The position numbers and the translations under genes are program-made. Positions 51,404 to 60,215 of a DNA stretch of 64,000 nt are shown here, one piece after another. The notes below the pieces were generated by a model that saw only the letters and a list, made by a program, of their open reading frames with translations, did no database searches and was not told the origin of the DNA. The stretch spans positions 1-64,000 of the forward strand of contig NZ_CAMJOS010000021.1 in assembly GCF_946407605.1 (NCBI RefSeq). Direction: 5' to 3'. Position 1 is the first letter of the stretch, and each line of letters opens with the position of its first letter. The DNA comes from an uncultured Prevotella sp. GTDB taxonomy: Bacteria; Bacteroidota; Bacteroidia; Bacteroidales; Bacteroidaceae.

Positions 51404-51487
51404 GCTGCGAGTAAGCGAGAACCATGACAAGCTTGCTTGAACATGGTCGAGCGTGAGCAGACTAGACCAAAGGTCAAAGTGGAAAGA
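51404..51487. repeat. Palindrome-rich segment following the 7-bp tract
   Basis: It contains an imperfect inverted repeat (ACCATG at 51420-51425 with CATGGT at 51441-51446), GCGAGTAAGCGAG and GTCGAGCGTGAGCAG stretches resembling the arms of the element at 25180, a GACCAAAGGTC palindrome (about 51465) and a final AAAGTGGAAAGAG resembling a further 7-mer. Confidence 0.55.
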
Positions 51488-51489
51488 GA

Positions 51490-51837
51490 TTAAAAATCAT
51501 CAAAGAGACTAAGCGAGAGATCGACCTGCGGTTTCTCGCTTTCTGTTTCCTCCTCAAGGACCTCTTCCTGGAATTCCAACATGAGCTGACGGGCATCGGC
51601 ATTGTTCTGCGTGTTCAGCCGATAATAGCCGCGACGCCCTGTGCTCTCGATAAGCGACTGGGGCGACTTGGAATTCTTTAGCAGATACTGCTGCACCTGA
51701 CGATGGACATCCTGAACATCGGGCTGAGAGAACAGCGTGCAGTTCAGGTTATAGACATGCTTGGTCAACATAGAAACGCTGATGCCACGCTCGCCTACTT
51801 CCGACAGGATATGCAATATCTGTTGCTCGTTAATCAT
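51490..51837 (-). CDS. Conserved hypothetical protein with a winged-helix-like N-terminus
   Basis: 115 residues. The first ~75 have a helix-turn-helix-like pattern (INEQQILHILSEVGERGISVSMLTKHVYNL; VHRQVQQYLLKN) ending in TGRRGYYRLN, like a wing. The rest is acidic and ends VDLSLSLFDDF. Not assigned to a named family. It follows a clear terminator and is separate from its neighbours. A DNA-binding role is possible from the fold pattern only. Confidence 0.65.
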   Translation of the reverse strand: MINEQQILHILSEVGERGISVSMLTKHVYNLNCTLFSQPDVQDVHRQVQQYLLKNSKSPQSLIESTGRRGYYRLNTQNNADARQLMLEFQEEVLEEETESEKPQVDLSLSLFDDF

Positions 51838-51845
51838 ATCTCACT

Positions 51846-51882
51846 AAAAAAGGTCGGTAATACTGTGCTTACCGACCTTTTC
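51846..51882 (-). terminator. Terminator of the winged-helix gene at 51906
   Basis: A perfect 9-bp stem (51852-51860 with 51869-51877), extended by A/T pairs on both sides, followed on the minus strand by TTTTTTAG. Confidence 0.88.
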
Positions 51883-51905
51883 TTATCGTCTCTAATGCTA
51901 ATCTC

Positions 51906-52223
51906 TTAGGCCAGAACAACCTTGTTGTCCTCAGTGCTCAGGAGCTTACCCTCCTTGAACAGCCAACCAAGACCCAGCAAAGTCTCTTCCTCTGAAATCT
52001 TTGCAGCCTTTGCAATCTCCTTTACTGCGAGAGCCTTCTCGGCTGCTGCCAGTACCTGATAAACATCTCCTGCCTTGAAACCAATGTTCTCAGCGTTCAC
52101 TGCAACCGTTGCCTTAGCGGCGGCCTTGGGAGCGGCCTTCTTAGCGGTTGTTGACTTCTTAGCTGCTACCTTTGTCTCCTTTACCTCAGCAGCCTTCTTA
52201 GTCGTTGCTTTCTTTTCTGCCAT
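51906..52223 (-). CDS. DUF2582-type winged-helix protein with a histone-like basic tail
   Basis: 105 residues. The first ~40 are Lys/Ala-rich (MAEKKATTKKAAEVKETK) like histone H1 or AlgP tails. The last ~62 form a winged-helix domain (AGDVYQVLAAAEKALAVKEIAKAAKI, LLGLGWLFKEGKL). Probably a nucleoid-associated protein; that is inference from composition and fold. Well-defined single gene with its own terminator. Confidence 0.82.
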   Translation of the reverse strand: MAEKKATTKKAAEVKETKVAAKKSTTAKKAAPKAAAKATVAVNAENIGFKAGDVYQVLAAAEKALAVKEIAKAAKISEEETLLGLGWLFKEGKLLSTEDNKVVLA

Positions 52224-52387
52224 AATGCTTAAAAAAATTAATACTTCTTGAAGTTGATTATATCAATTCGCTGACAAAAGTACCACTTTTTGTTAAGGAA
52301 ACTCACTGATTTATAACAATTCCTTTTAAATCTTTAACTATTCTTGACGTATGTCAACTGACTGAAGTGGCAAGGACAGTGAAAAAC

Positions 52388-54157
52388 TCACTTTTCACTG
52401 TCTTGCGATAAATCAATTTTCAGCTGCAATTCCTCCAACTGTTTGGGATCCAGTTCACCAGGAGCATCGAGCATGACATCACGTCCGCTGTTGTTCTTGG
52501 GGAAGGCGATACAGTCGCGGATGCTGTCGAGACCTGCCATAAGGCTGACGAAACGATCGAGACCGAAGGCCAGACCAGCATGAGGGGGTGCTCCGTACTT
52601 GAAGGCGTTGATGAGGAAGCCGAACTGAGCCATAGCACGCTCGGGGGTGAAGCCCAGAATCTGGAACATCTTCTCCTGAAGCTTGCCATCGTGGATACGC
52701 AGAGAGCCACCGCCTACCTCGACGCCATTGCAAACGAAGTCGTAGGCCACGGCACGCACCTTCTCAGGAGCGCTGTCGAGCAGAGGGATATCGTCGGGGT
52801 TGGGCATCGTAAACGGATGGTGCGTAGCCATGAGGCGCTGCTCCTCGTCGCTCCACTCGAACAAGGGGAAGTCGACAATCCACAGACACACGAACTTATC
52901 CTTGTCGCGCAGACCAAGACGGTCGCCCATCTCCAGACGCAGGGTGCAGAGCTGCACACGGGTCTTGTTGGCATTGTCGCCAGAGAGGATCAGCACGAGG
53001 TCGCCATCCTTGGCGCCCATAGCCTCCTTGACTTTCTGCCAAACCTCGGGCTCGTAGAACTTATCGATAGATGACTTCACAGTGCCATCGGTATTGAACT
53101 TCACGTAAACCAAGCCCTTGGCACCCACCTGAGGACGCTTCACGAAGTCGGTGAGCTGGTCGAGCTGCTTGCGGGTATAGTCGGCAGCACCAGGCACGCA
53201 GATACCACCGATATAGTTGGCCTCGTTGAACACGGGGAAGGTACCAGTGCCCTTCAGCACGTCCATCAGTTCGACGAACTCCATACCGAAACGGAGGTCG
53301 GGCTTGTCAGAACCGAAGCGACGCATGGCCTCGTGCCAAGTCATACGCTGCAGAGCGGGCAACTCCACGCCACGAATCTCCTTGAACAGATGACGGGCCA
53401 GGTCCTCGAAGATCTGCAGCACATCCTCCTGCTCAACGAACGACATCTCGCAGTCAATCTGGGTGAACTCGGGCTGACGGTCAGCACGCAGGTCCTCATC
53501 GCGGAAGCACTTGGCAATCTGGAAATAACGGTCGAAACCGCTGACCATTAACAGCTGCTTCAAGGTCTGGGGAGACTGAGGCAGCGCATAGAACTGACCA
53601 GGATTCATACGGCTGGGCACCACGAAGTCACGTGCACCCTCGGGGGTAGAACCAATCAGGATTGGTGTCTCGACCTCGATAAAGTTCTGAGCGTCGAGGA
53701 AGTTACGAATCAGGATGGTCATCTTATGACGCAGCTCGAGGTTCTTGCGAACAGCCGAACGGCGCAGGTCCAGATAACGGTACTTCATGCGGATATCATC
53801 GCCACCATCGGTCTGATCCTCAATGGTAAACGGTGGTGTGAGACTCTCGCTCAGGATATTCAATTCTGAGACAAGAATCTCGATATCGCCCGTAGGCATC
53901 TTGGGGTTCTTTGACTGGCGCTCGCTCACCACACCCTTGATCTGGATACAGAACTCACGTCCCAGTTTGTTGGCACGGTCGCAAAGGGCTGCGTCCTTAG
54001 ACTCATCAAAAACCAACTGTGTCAATCCATAACGGTCGCGCAGGTCGACGAAGGTCATACCTCCCATCTTTCTCGTGCGCTGAACCCATCCGGCCAGGGT
54101 TACCTCAAGGCCGGCATCGGTGAGACGAAGCTCACCACAAGTCTTTGTTCTATACAT
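52388..54157 (-). CDS. aspS: Aspartyl-tRNA synthetase
   Basis: Charges tRNA-Asp. 589 residues, the bacterial length: an N-terminal OB fold (about 1-105), the class II core with motif 2 ([18 protein letters not shown]), a GAD insertion domain at about 295-415, and motif 3 ([13 protein letters not shown]) near the C-terminus. The [11 protein letters not shown] pattern is the bacterial type. Start ATG 54157 gives [10 protein letters not shown], as in homologues. Confidence 0.97.
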   Translation of the reverse strand: MYRTKTCGELRLTDAGLEVTLAGWVQRTRKMGGMTFVDLRDRYGLTQLVFDESKDAALCDRANKLGREFCIQIKGVVSERQSKNPKMPTGDIEILVSELNILSESLTPPFTIEDQTDGGDDIRMKYRYLDLRRSAVRKNLELRHKMTILIRNFLDAQNFIEVETPILIGSTPEGARDFVVPSRMNPGQFYALPQSPQTLKQLLMVSGFDRYFQIAKCFRDEDLRADRQPEFTQIDCEMSFVEQEDVLQIFEDLARHLFKEIRGVELPALQRMTWHEAMRRFGSDKPDLRFGMEFVELMDVLKGTGTFPVFNEANYIGGICVPGAADYTRKQLDQLTDFVKRPQVGAKGLVYVKFNTDGTVKSSIDKFYEPEVWQKVKEAMGAKDGDLVLILSGDNANKTRVQLCTLRLEMGDRLGLRDKDKFVCLWIVDFPLFEWSDEEQRLMATHHPFTMPNPDDIPLLDSAPEKVRAVAYDFVCNGVEVGGGSLRIHDGKLQEKMFQILGFTPERAMAQFGFLINAFKYGAPPHAGLAFGLDRFVSLMAGLDSIRDCIAFPKNNSGRDVMLDAPGELDPKQLEELQLKIDLSQDSEK

Positions 54158-54248
54158 CTTTATATATATGTTTTTACTTTCGAGCTGCAAAGTTACATCT
54201 TTTTCGCCAAAAAGCCTCATGTTTTACGGCAAAAATAAGAAAAAGACG

Positions 54249-55127
54249 CTATTTCGGCTCCACATGCACCGCCACATGGGTTTCTTCACCATAGTGACTG
54301 CGCAGCAAATCCTCCACCTCTGAGGCCTTATCATGAGCCTCACGAAGGGTGATGTCGCCATCCATCAGGATATGCAGTTCGATGGCATAATGGTTACCTA
54401 TTCGACGGGTACACAGGTCGTGAGGCATCACGTTTCCTGGCAACTCACCCACCAGGCGGAGTATCTCATCCTCAACGGCATCGGGCAACGACTGTTCCAT
54501 CAGGTCGCCAATGCCATTGCGCAGCAGGTCGATAGCGACCTTCGTGATAAACGCGCCAACAACGACAGAAGCCACAGGGTCGAGCACCGTCCACCGCTGT
54601 CCCAGGAAGATGGCACCGCCGATACCGAGGGACGTGCCCAGCGACGACAGGGCATCGCTACGGTGATGCCAGGCGTTGGCCTCCACGGCCTGCGAGTTCA
54701 GTTGACGGGCCTTCACCATAGAATAGCGATAGACCGCCTCTTTCAGGACGACCGATAACAACGCTGCCCATAATGCTAACATGCCAGGCGCTTCCAACGA
54801 CTGTCCGTTGAACCAGTCGATAATCTTGATGACGCCGCTATAGACGATACCTATTGCCGCAGCCAACAAGGCCACGCCAATCAGGGTCATGGCCAGCGTC
54901 TCGTACTTGCCGTGACCATAGTCGTGCGACTTATCCTTGGGTTTTCCGCTGATGTGGACAAACAACAGCACGATGATATCGGTGACGAAATCTGACAAAG
55001 AGTGAACGGCATCGGCCACCATAGCAGCACTATGTCCCAGGATGCCTGCCACGAACTTGAAGACCAGCAGCAGCACGTTGACTGCACCGCCTACAAGCGT
55101 CACCTTATATATCTCTTTGTTTCTCAC
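54249..55127 (-). CDS. Cation diffusion facilitator family metal exporter
   Basis: 292 residues from a GTG start. Six TM segments, with the metal-site residues in ADAVHSLSDFVTD (TM2) and HHRSDALSSLGTS (TM5), and a cytoplasmic C-terminal domain (about 215-290). It exports Zn, Fe or similar divalent ions using the proton gradient; the metal cannot be told. The GTG is chosen because the -7 box (TAATTTTG, minus strand 55141-55134) lies seven bases before it; a 20-codon upstream extension would start before the promoter. Confidence 0.9.
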   Translation of the reverse strand: MRNKEIYKVTLVGGAVNVLLLVFKFVAGILGHSAAMVADAVHSLSDFVTDIIVLLFVHISGKPKDKSHDYGHGKYETLAMTLIGVALLAAAIGIVYSGVIKIIDWFNGQSLEAPGMLALWAALLSVVLKEAVYRYSMVKARQLNSQAVEANAWHHRSDALSSLGTSLGIGGAIFLGQRWTVLDPVASVVVGAFITKVAIDLLRNGIGDLMEQSLPDAVEDEILRLVGELPGNVMPHDLCTRRIGNHYAIELHILMDGDITLREAHDKASEVEDLLRSHYGEETHVAVHVEPK

Positions 55128-55133
55128 AGCGTG

Positions 55134-55141
55134 CAAAATTA
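55134..55141 (-). promoter_or_regulatory. -7 promoter box placing the CDF transcript start at its GTG
   Basis: TAATTTTG on the minus strand, six bases from the GTG, which implies a leaderless or near-leaderless mRNA. Confidence 0.65.
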
Positions 55142-55149
55142 TATGTTTT

Positions 55150-55211
55150 ATTCGGAAATACAAAAAGAAAACAGATTTTCTTTGCATTTTCGCTCACTTA
55201 TTCGTACTTTG
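55150..55211. repeat. Dispersed intergenic repeat, copy 2 (promoter-bearing, -7 damaged)
   Basis: Reverse complement of the copy at 12991-13055. It keeps TTTG (55181-55184) and the CGCTCACTTATTCGTA block, but the -7 box reads TACTTTG, one base short of TAnnTTTG. Confidence 0.75.
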
Positions 55212-55267
55212 AGGCTTTGCCTCGAAAGTAGGCGGCATCTCGGAAATAAAAATAAATACTGATTTAT

Positions 55268-55298
55268 TTTGTATTTCGCTCGATTTGCACTACCTTTG
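55268..55298 (+). promoter_or_regulatory. Promoter for the GH105 gene
   Basis: TTTG at 55268-55271, exactly 19 bases, TACCTTTG at 55291-55298; ATG 17 bases later. The spacer begins TATTTCGCTCGATTTG, similar to the promoter in the dispersed repeat. Confidence 0.85.
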
Positions 55299-55315
55299 CA
55301 GAAAATATTAACAGC

Positions 55316-56491
55316 ATGAAAAAACTAACGACCCTACTGGGAACCATACTGATGGCTGCCAACCTCATGGCACAGACCACCGCTCAGGACGTGCTGAGCA
55401 TCACGCAGAAAGTCAACGACTACTTCATGGCGAAATATGCCGACCCCACCCTACCTACCAACGTTAAGAAGGTGAGGCCGTCGAGCCTTTGGACGCGTGC
55501 CGTCTACTACGAAGGACTGATGGCCCTCTGCGACATTGACCCACAAGAGCGCTATTTGGACTACACAGACCGCTGGGCAGAGTTTCACCACTGGACACCA
55601 CGAAACGGCATCAACACCTGCGACGCCGACGACCAGTGCTGCATGCAGACCTACCTGATGCGCTACCTCAAGAACCACAAGGAGGAGATTCTGGAGAGGG
55701 CGGAGGAAAACCTGGATCACCAGATGCAGACGCCCAACGACAAGAAAAACGCTACCGCAAAGACGAAAGGCACACAGCCCTCACTCTACGGCTGGTGGAC
55801 TTGGATTGACGCCATACAGATGGCGATGCCGGTCTATATGCAGGTCTATAAGATTACAGGCGACGAGAAGTATCGCGACCACGCCATGAAGATGTACCGC
55901 TGGAGTCGCAATGAATGTGGCGGCGGACTGTTCAACACGAAGGACGGACTGTGGTGGCGCGATGCCGACTACGTGCCTCCCTACAAAGAGCCCGACGGAC
56001 AGCAGTGCTACTGGAGTCGCGGCAACGGCTGGGTATATGCCGCTTTGGTACGATGCATGGATGAACTGTCGCCCAAAGAGAAAACTTATAAAGAGTTGAA
56101 GAAGGACTTCCTCCTGATGAGCGAAGGTCTTAGGAAATGTCAGCGCGAGGACGGCTTCTGGAATCCCAGCCTCGTGAGCACCAACTATGCGATGCCCGAG
56201 ACCAGCGGCACCGCCCTGTTCCTCTATGGCATCTGCTGGGGCATGCGTCAGGGTTATCTGAAGGAGAGCGTTTATCGTCCTATAGCCGAAAAAGCCTGGC
56301 TGGCTATGGTAAAAGAGGCCGTCCACACAGATGGCTTCCTGGGCTGGATGCAGGGCACTGGCAAGGACCCGTCGGCAGGTCAGCCACTGAGCTACACCCG
56401 CATTCCTGACTTCGAAGACTACGGCACAGGGTGCTTCCTGTTAGGCGCCACCGAGTATTATAAACTTCTAACTAATTATAAAAACCTTTAA
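55316..56491 (+). CDS. GH105 family unsaturated uronyl hydrolase
   Basis: 391 residues. A signal peptide (MKKLTTLLGTILMAANLMAQ) precedes an (alpha/alpha)6 barrel typical of GH88/GH105 enzymes, which remove unsaturated galacturonyl or glucuronyl residues from pectin or glycan oligosaccharides after lyase action. Seen: WTRAVYYEGLMAL, YGWWTWIDAIQMAMPVY with the likely catalytic Asp, WSRGNGWVYAALVRCM and TSGTALFLYGICWGM. It stands alone and is not part of a recognisable polysaccharide utilisation locus. Confidence 0.9.
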   Translation: MKKLTTLLGTILMAANLMAQTTAQDVLSITQKVNDYFMAKYADPTLPTNVKKVRPSSLWTRAVYYEGLMALCDIDPQERYLDYTDRWAEFHHWTPRNGINTCDADDQCCMQTYLMRYLKNHKEEILERAEENLDHQMQTPNDKKNATAKTKGTQPSLYGWWTWIDAIQMAMPVYMQVYKITGDEKYRDHAMKMYRWSRNECGGGLFNTKDGLWWRDADYVPPYKEPDGQQCYWSRGNGWVYAALVRCMDELSPKEKTYKELKKDFLLMSEGLRKCQREDGFWNPSLVSTNYAMPETSGTALFLYGICWGMRQGYLKESVYRPIAEKAWLAMVKEAVHTDGFLGWMQGTGKDPSAGQPLSYTRIPDFEDYGTGCFLLGATEYYKLLTNYKNL

Positions 56492-56520
56492 TTTAAGTAC
56501 GTCCACTTAGAACTTTTTAG

Positions 56521-56528
56521 TATTTTTG
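56521..56528 (+). promoter_or_regulatory. -7 promoter box for the DUF1573 gene
   Basis: TATTTTTG, 29 bases before the ATG at 56558. Confidence 0.65.
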
Positions 56529-56557
56529 CGTCAAAAATATAAAACCAAATATTGCGT

Positions 56558-56947
56558 ATGAAGAAAGTATTATTGATGGCCATGATGCTGATTTGCGGAC
56601 TGACCTTCGCTACAGCACAGAAACAGGCAGAGATCAAGTTTGACAAGCTGACTCACGATTTTGGCAAATTCTCAGAGAAGGAACCGGTAGTGAGTTGCAC
56701 CTTTACATTCCAGAATGCAGGCGAGACGCCGCTGATTATCAATCAGGCTATTGCCTCTTGCGGATGTACCGTACCCGAATACACCAAAGACCCTATTGCC
56801 CCAGGTGCAAAAGGTGAGATCAAGGTGACCTACAACGGTACAGGTAAGCTGCCCGGACACTTCAAGAAGTCCATCACCGTGAGAACCAACGGCGTCGTTG
56901 AAATGACCCGTCTCTATATCGAAGGTGATATGGAAGAGGCGAAATAG
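56558..56947 (+). CDS. Exported DUF1573 domain protein
   Basis: 129 residues. A signal peptide (MKKVLLMAMMLICGLTFATAQ) precedes one DUF1573 domain (HDFGKFSEKEPVVSCTFTFQNAG; ASCGCTVPEYTKDPIAPG with the conserved CxC). It is an Ig-like periplasmic fold of unknown role, very common in Bacteroidetes. ATG 56558 chosen over TTG 56552. Followed by a terminator. Confidence 0.92.
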   Translation: MKKVLLMAMMLICGLTFATAQKQAEIKFDKLTHDFGKFSEKEPVVSCTFTFQNAGETPLIINQAIASCGCTVPEYTKDPIAPGAKGEIKVTYNGTGKLPGHFKKSITVRTNGVVEMTRLYIEGDMEEAK

Positions 56948-56966
56948 ACAGTATTTTCCCTATAAT

Positions 56967-57001
56967 ATAAAAGAGGTGGTCACGATGGCCACCTCTTTTA
57001 T
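56967..57001. terminator. Bidirectional terminator between convergent genes
   Basis: A perfect 12-bp stem TAAAAGAGGTGG (about 56968-56979) with its complement at 56989-57000. A/T-rich on both sides, between the DUF1573 gene and the AAA ATPase gene. Confidence 0.88.
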
Positions 57002-57012
57002 TATGATGATAA

Positions 57013-58665
57013 CTAAAAACCTATCCTACGCGTGTTTTTCTCATCCAGCCGTTCGTTGTCACAATGACTGATGAGCATAGACAGCACATCCTCATCATGG
57101 CCGTGAAGAATGGTGTCGATGGCAAAGTGACGGGCGATGTTCTCTATCTGACCACCACTGAAGTCATATTTTGAGGCTAATGTGTGCACATCCAGTTCGC
57201 TGAGTTCTGGAATCATCGTCTGCCAGATACTGGCGCGAGCCTCCTCCGTTGGCTTGTCAAACTTAATCTTATAGAGGAACCTGCGCTCGAAGGCCTTGTC
57301 CAGATTCTGTTGCAGGTTGGTGGTGGCAATCATGATGCCGTCGAGTGTCTCCATTTCCTGCAGGATAATATTCTGGATACTGTTCTCCATCTTGTCGACA
57401 GCACTCTGTGCCCCGTTCTTACGAATGCCGATAATGGCGTCAGCCTCGTTGAACAACAGGATAGGCGTCACCTGGGCTCGCTTCACCTGTTCACGATAGC
57501 GGTCAAAGAGCGCCTTGATATTCTTTTCGCTCTCCCCCACCCACTTGCTCTTGATGCGAGGCACATCCACCACCATGATGCTGCGTCCAGTCTGACGTGC
57601 CAACTGATAGACGGTCTCGGTCTTACCCGTGCCTGGTCCGCCATAAAACAGACAGGCGAAACCATTGCGGAAGCCCTTTTCCTTCATGCGCTCCTGAATC
57701 TTCTGGAAGTTCTCTGGCTGAAGGAATCGTCCCAGCTCCTCCACCTGTCGCTGAATGTCCTTGGGGAAAAACAACTGCTTTTCGCCCAGCGTCGTCGGGT
57801 CGATGACATCAGCCAGCTTCTCCGTTGACGTATTGATGTTCATCTCCGCCAACAGCGTCCGCTTGGCACTCTCGGTCAGCTTATAACGTGTGTTGTCGGC
57901 GATGCCGTCCTCGCAACGATACTCAATGATTTCCTTCTCCATCAACCTATGGTCCCCACAACGCAGGGCACCCTTCACCTTGCTGAATTCGTTCTTGGTA
58001 TCGTACAAATCCTCCATCTGACTAAAACGGATATCATCGTCATCCTTGTTTATCAGGCAGTGACAGAAGAACGTCACCAGCAACTGTTCGTTTTCCCTCA
58101 GATAATACTCCTTCAGATGACGAACAAAACCAATCTGCGGATTATCCTTAAAGAGCGCTTCCAGTTCCTCGCGGAGTTCCTTTGGCGAGATGGCATTGTC
58201 GTCCAAATCCTCAAACCACATATCAAGCAACTCGAATAGTTCGGCGCAGTCCAATTCTGTGCGCTTGGGCAACTGATACACCTCGTTGTGCTTCAGGCAG
58301 CGGATGACTGCGGTGGGAATGTCGAAGTCGTCCTCGTCCTTCACATCACGATAGCGCAACAGTCTGCGGCGCACCAGTACATCGATGTCGCTGGCAAAAC
58401 TCAGCACACCTATTTTATTTAGGTCCAGATACGAGGCCAGGTCATCATAATCGATATGTCGCGGCCCTTTCTCCATACAGACACAGAACAGCACAACCTG
58501 TCGCTCCGTGATACCATAACTCTTTGCCAGCAGTTGAATCTCAGCCTTGGCCTTCTTCAAGAACTCCTTACTCATCTTCGAGTCCTCTGCCAGCTCCACC
58601 ACACGCTCAATAGCCTGCAGCAGTGTCATCTCATTCTTTGTCTTTGTTTCTTTTTTCATTGTCAT
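57013..58665 (-). CDS. AAA-type ATPase with a long helical N-terminal region
   Basis: 550 residues. The first ~320 residues are helical with a winged-helix-like feel (KSYGITERQVVLFCVCMEKGPRHIDYDDLASYLDL) and are not a named domain. The C-terminal AAA module has Walker A FYGGPGTGKTETV (about 335), Walker B ILLFNEADAI (Asn-Glu-Ala-Asp in place of DEAD), sensor 1 ATTNLQQNLDKA, and the RRF arginine finger region. The pattern resembles stand-alone AAA proteins of the cell-division/FtsH-like branch without the protease. Preceded by a promoter unlike the usual TAnnTTTG type. ATG 58665 or 58659 may be used. Confidence 0.82.
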   Translation of the reverse strand: MTMKKETKTKNEMTLLQAIERVVELAEDSKMSKEFLKKAKAEIQLLAKSYGITERQVVLFCVCMEKGPRHIDYDDLASYLDLNKIGVLSFASDIDVLVRRRLLRYRDVKDEDDFDIPTAVIRCLKHNEVYQLPKRTELDCAELFELLDMWFEDLDDNAISPKELREELEALFKDNPQIGFVRHLKEYYLRENEQLLVTFFCHCLINKDDDDIRFSQMEDLYDTKNEFSKVKGALRCGDHRLMEKEIIEYRCEDGIADNTRYKLTESAKRTLLAEMNINTSTEKLADVIDPTTLGEKQLFFPKDIQRQVEELGRFLQPENFQKIQERMKEKGFRNGFACLFYGGPGTGKTETVYQLARQTGRSIMVVDVPRIKSKWVGESEKNIKALFDRYREQVKRAQVTPILLFNEADAIIGIRKNGAQSAVDKMENSIQNIILQEMETLDGIMIATTNLQQNLDKAFERRFLYKIKFDKPTEEARASIWQTMIPELSELDVHTLASKYDFSGGQIENIARHFAIDTILHGHDEDVLSMLISHCDNERLDEKNTRRIGF

Positions 58666-58691
58666 TCGTCTTTCATTCAAATCACAATGAT

Positions 58692-58720
58692 AATATAGAA
58701 ACAATCGCCAAAAAATTCAA
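58692..58720 (-). promoter_or_regulatory. Sigma-70-like promoter (TTGAAT-17-TATATT) before the AAA ATPase
   Basis: On the minus strand: TTGAAT (58720-58715), 17 bases, TATATT (58697-58692), about 27 bases before the ATG. The surrounding 35 bases match those before the gene at 61895-62113. Confidence 0.6.
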
Positions 58721-58741
58721 TAATCAGGGTAACTTTTTTTT

Positions 58742-59008
58742 TCAAATCGACTCTTGATACGATTCTCCGTTCTCAAACACATCATCTACCCACCAGTCAG
58801 CATCTTCTGGTTTGATGTTGCCTTCTTGGTACTCTTCGAAGTCGTATGGTACGCATACTATTTCTGCAGCTACATCGCCCTTTTCAATATCGATGTTCCG
58901 CTGTCCGAAGATGACACACTCATCACTCGTCACCTGATAGCCCTCTGCCTCCAGTTCTGGCAGCACCTCCACTATCGGTCTTTCTATGTATTTACTCCAG
59001 TCCTGCAT
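58742..59008 (-). CDS. Small acidic hypothetical protein
   Basis: 88 residues, strongly acidic (many Glu/Asp), with MQDWSKYIERPIVEVLPELEAEGYQVTSDE and EIVCVPYDFEEYQEGN. The first part resembles short proteins that pack a beta strand on helices, but no family is recognised. It lies 11 bases after a nuclease-like gene, so it may be cotranscribed with it. An accessory or inhibitor role would fit its size and charge but is speculation. Confidence 0.65.
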   Translation of the reverse strand: MQDWSKYIERPIVEVLPELEAEGYQVTSDECVIFGQRNIDIEKGDVAAEIVCVPYDFEEYQEGNIKPEDADWWVDDVFENGESYQESI

Positions 59009-59019
59009 AAACACACTTA

Positions 59020-60159
59020 TTATTTTTTCAAATTCGCTATGTCCTGTATAATTTTATCAACAAGATCATCACATGTCGTACTATCTGGAATTTCTATCCA
59101 TTGATAGACAAAGCAACTGATAAGACCATGGTGGTTTTTGTCTGGTATTCCATTACAGTATTTACAATACCCTTTATTCTTGTTTTGTCCGAATGGAATG
59201 CCAACAAAGGGGTAATTCGTTGGAGTTTTAGCATTATTCAAGGATAATATATAGGGATAATTCATTTGTAAATAATCAAGCCCCTTCTGCGAAGGAATAT
59301 ACCCCTTACCACTTTTAATTATTCTGTCACCAATCTTCGTGTCGTAATATTCAACTGCATGGCGATATTGCTTGCCTTGAATCTGAATAATAATTGCATC
59401 CGCGTGATTTCTGATTCTTACCTCAATAAGAGGAAGATTCGTATAACTCCATCCCACAAATATATTATCATCTGACAAATCCTCATATTTAGAAACAACG
59501 TTCATTCCATGATTCAGACATTCCTTGAATAGTTTCTGATAAAGGACTTGGGCCTTTCTCTTTCCACAGATATCATGTATTCCTAAATCCAATTTAATAT
59601 TGTTCTGTTCTGCTCGAGAAAAATAATATTCTTCATTATCAAATGTCTCAATAATCTGCTGCAAATTATCAACATATTCACAGTAGTCCTTTAGCAACTG
59701 CGAATGGTATGAATCAGCAAGAGATACTTTTGATAACTTTTCTGACAGGTCTTTATATGTAATTATCTTCCACCCCTTTGCTCCTGTCAAGTCATGAAGA
59801 TGTGAAGTCATGGTTAAAAGAATTAAAATACATGAATCTTCGTTCACTTCACTCCTATATCTGTCTAACTGCTCTTTTGTTGGGACGCTTTTCACCTTGT
59901 TTTCAATAAGGATTCTCGGATTATCGCATGAATCTTTAATGCATATATCAAAATGCTTATATTCTCTAACTATGCTATAATCCTGTATTTCATCCGGCCA
60001 ACTACCAGCCCCAAGCAATTGATTGATAAGCCAATTAAACTCAATCTTATATATATTACCAAACCATGCAAGGAAATTACTATGGAATAATTCCTTATTG
60101 GCCATTGAAAGATTATACAAAGGCGAATCCTTCAATTTCTTTATATTATCCATCATCAT
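59020..60159 (-). CDS. PD-(D/E)XK nuclease superfamily protein
   Basis: About 379 residues. The N-terminal ~140 contain a nuclease-fold core: a helix with Glu-rich NKELFHSNFLAWFG, then Asp in KHFDICIKD and the ExK of RILIENKVKSVPTKEQLDRY (about residues 75-105), the arrangement of PD-(D/E)XK enzymes of the PF14281 type. The remainder is unassigned and includes a CKYCNGIPDKNHH stretch that might bind zinc. AT-rich. ATG 60159 is the first of three consecutive ATG codons; any of them may be used. Lies downstream of the DUF2779 gene. Confidence 0.75.
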   Translation of the reverse strand: MMMDNIKKLKDSPLYNLSMANKELFHSNFLAWFGNIYKIEFNWLINQLLGAGSWPDEIQDYSIVREYKHFDICIKDSCDNPRILIENKVKSVPTKEQLDRYRSEVNEDSCILILLTMTSHLHDLTGAKGWKIITYKDLSEKLSKVSLADSYHSQLLKDYCEYVDNLQQIIETFDNEEYYFSRAEQNNIKLDLGIHDICGKRKAQVLYQKLFKECLNHGMNVVSKYEDLSDDNIFVGWSYTNLPLIEVRIRNHADAIIIQIQGKQYRHAVEYYDTKIGDRIIKSGKGYIPSQKGLDYLQMNYPYILSLNNAKTPTNYPFVGIPFGQNKNKGYCKYCNGIPDKNHHGLISCFVYQWIEIPDSTTCDDLVDKIIQDIANLKK

Positions 60160-60215
60160 GATTACAACAACGATTGTCCTATACATCGTGAGGTTGTTTA
60201 TTTTGTTTTATATTG

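Noticed and set aside
57184..57828. A 214-codon plus-strand frame opposite the AAA ATPase gene
   Set aside because: Antisense to the Walker-motif region; no independent evidence of coding.
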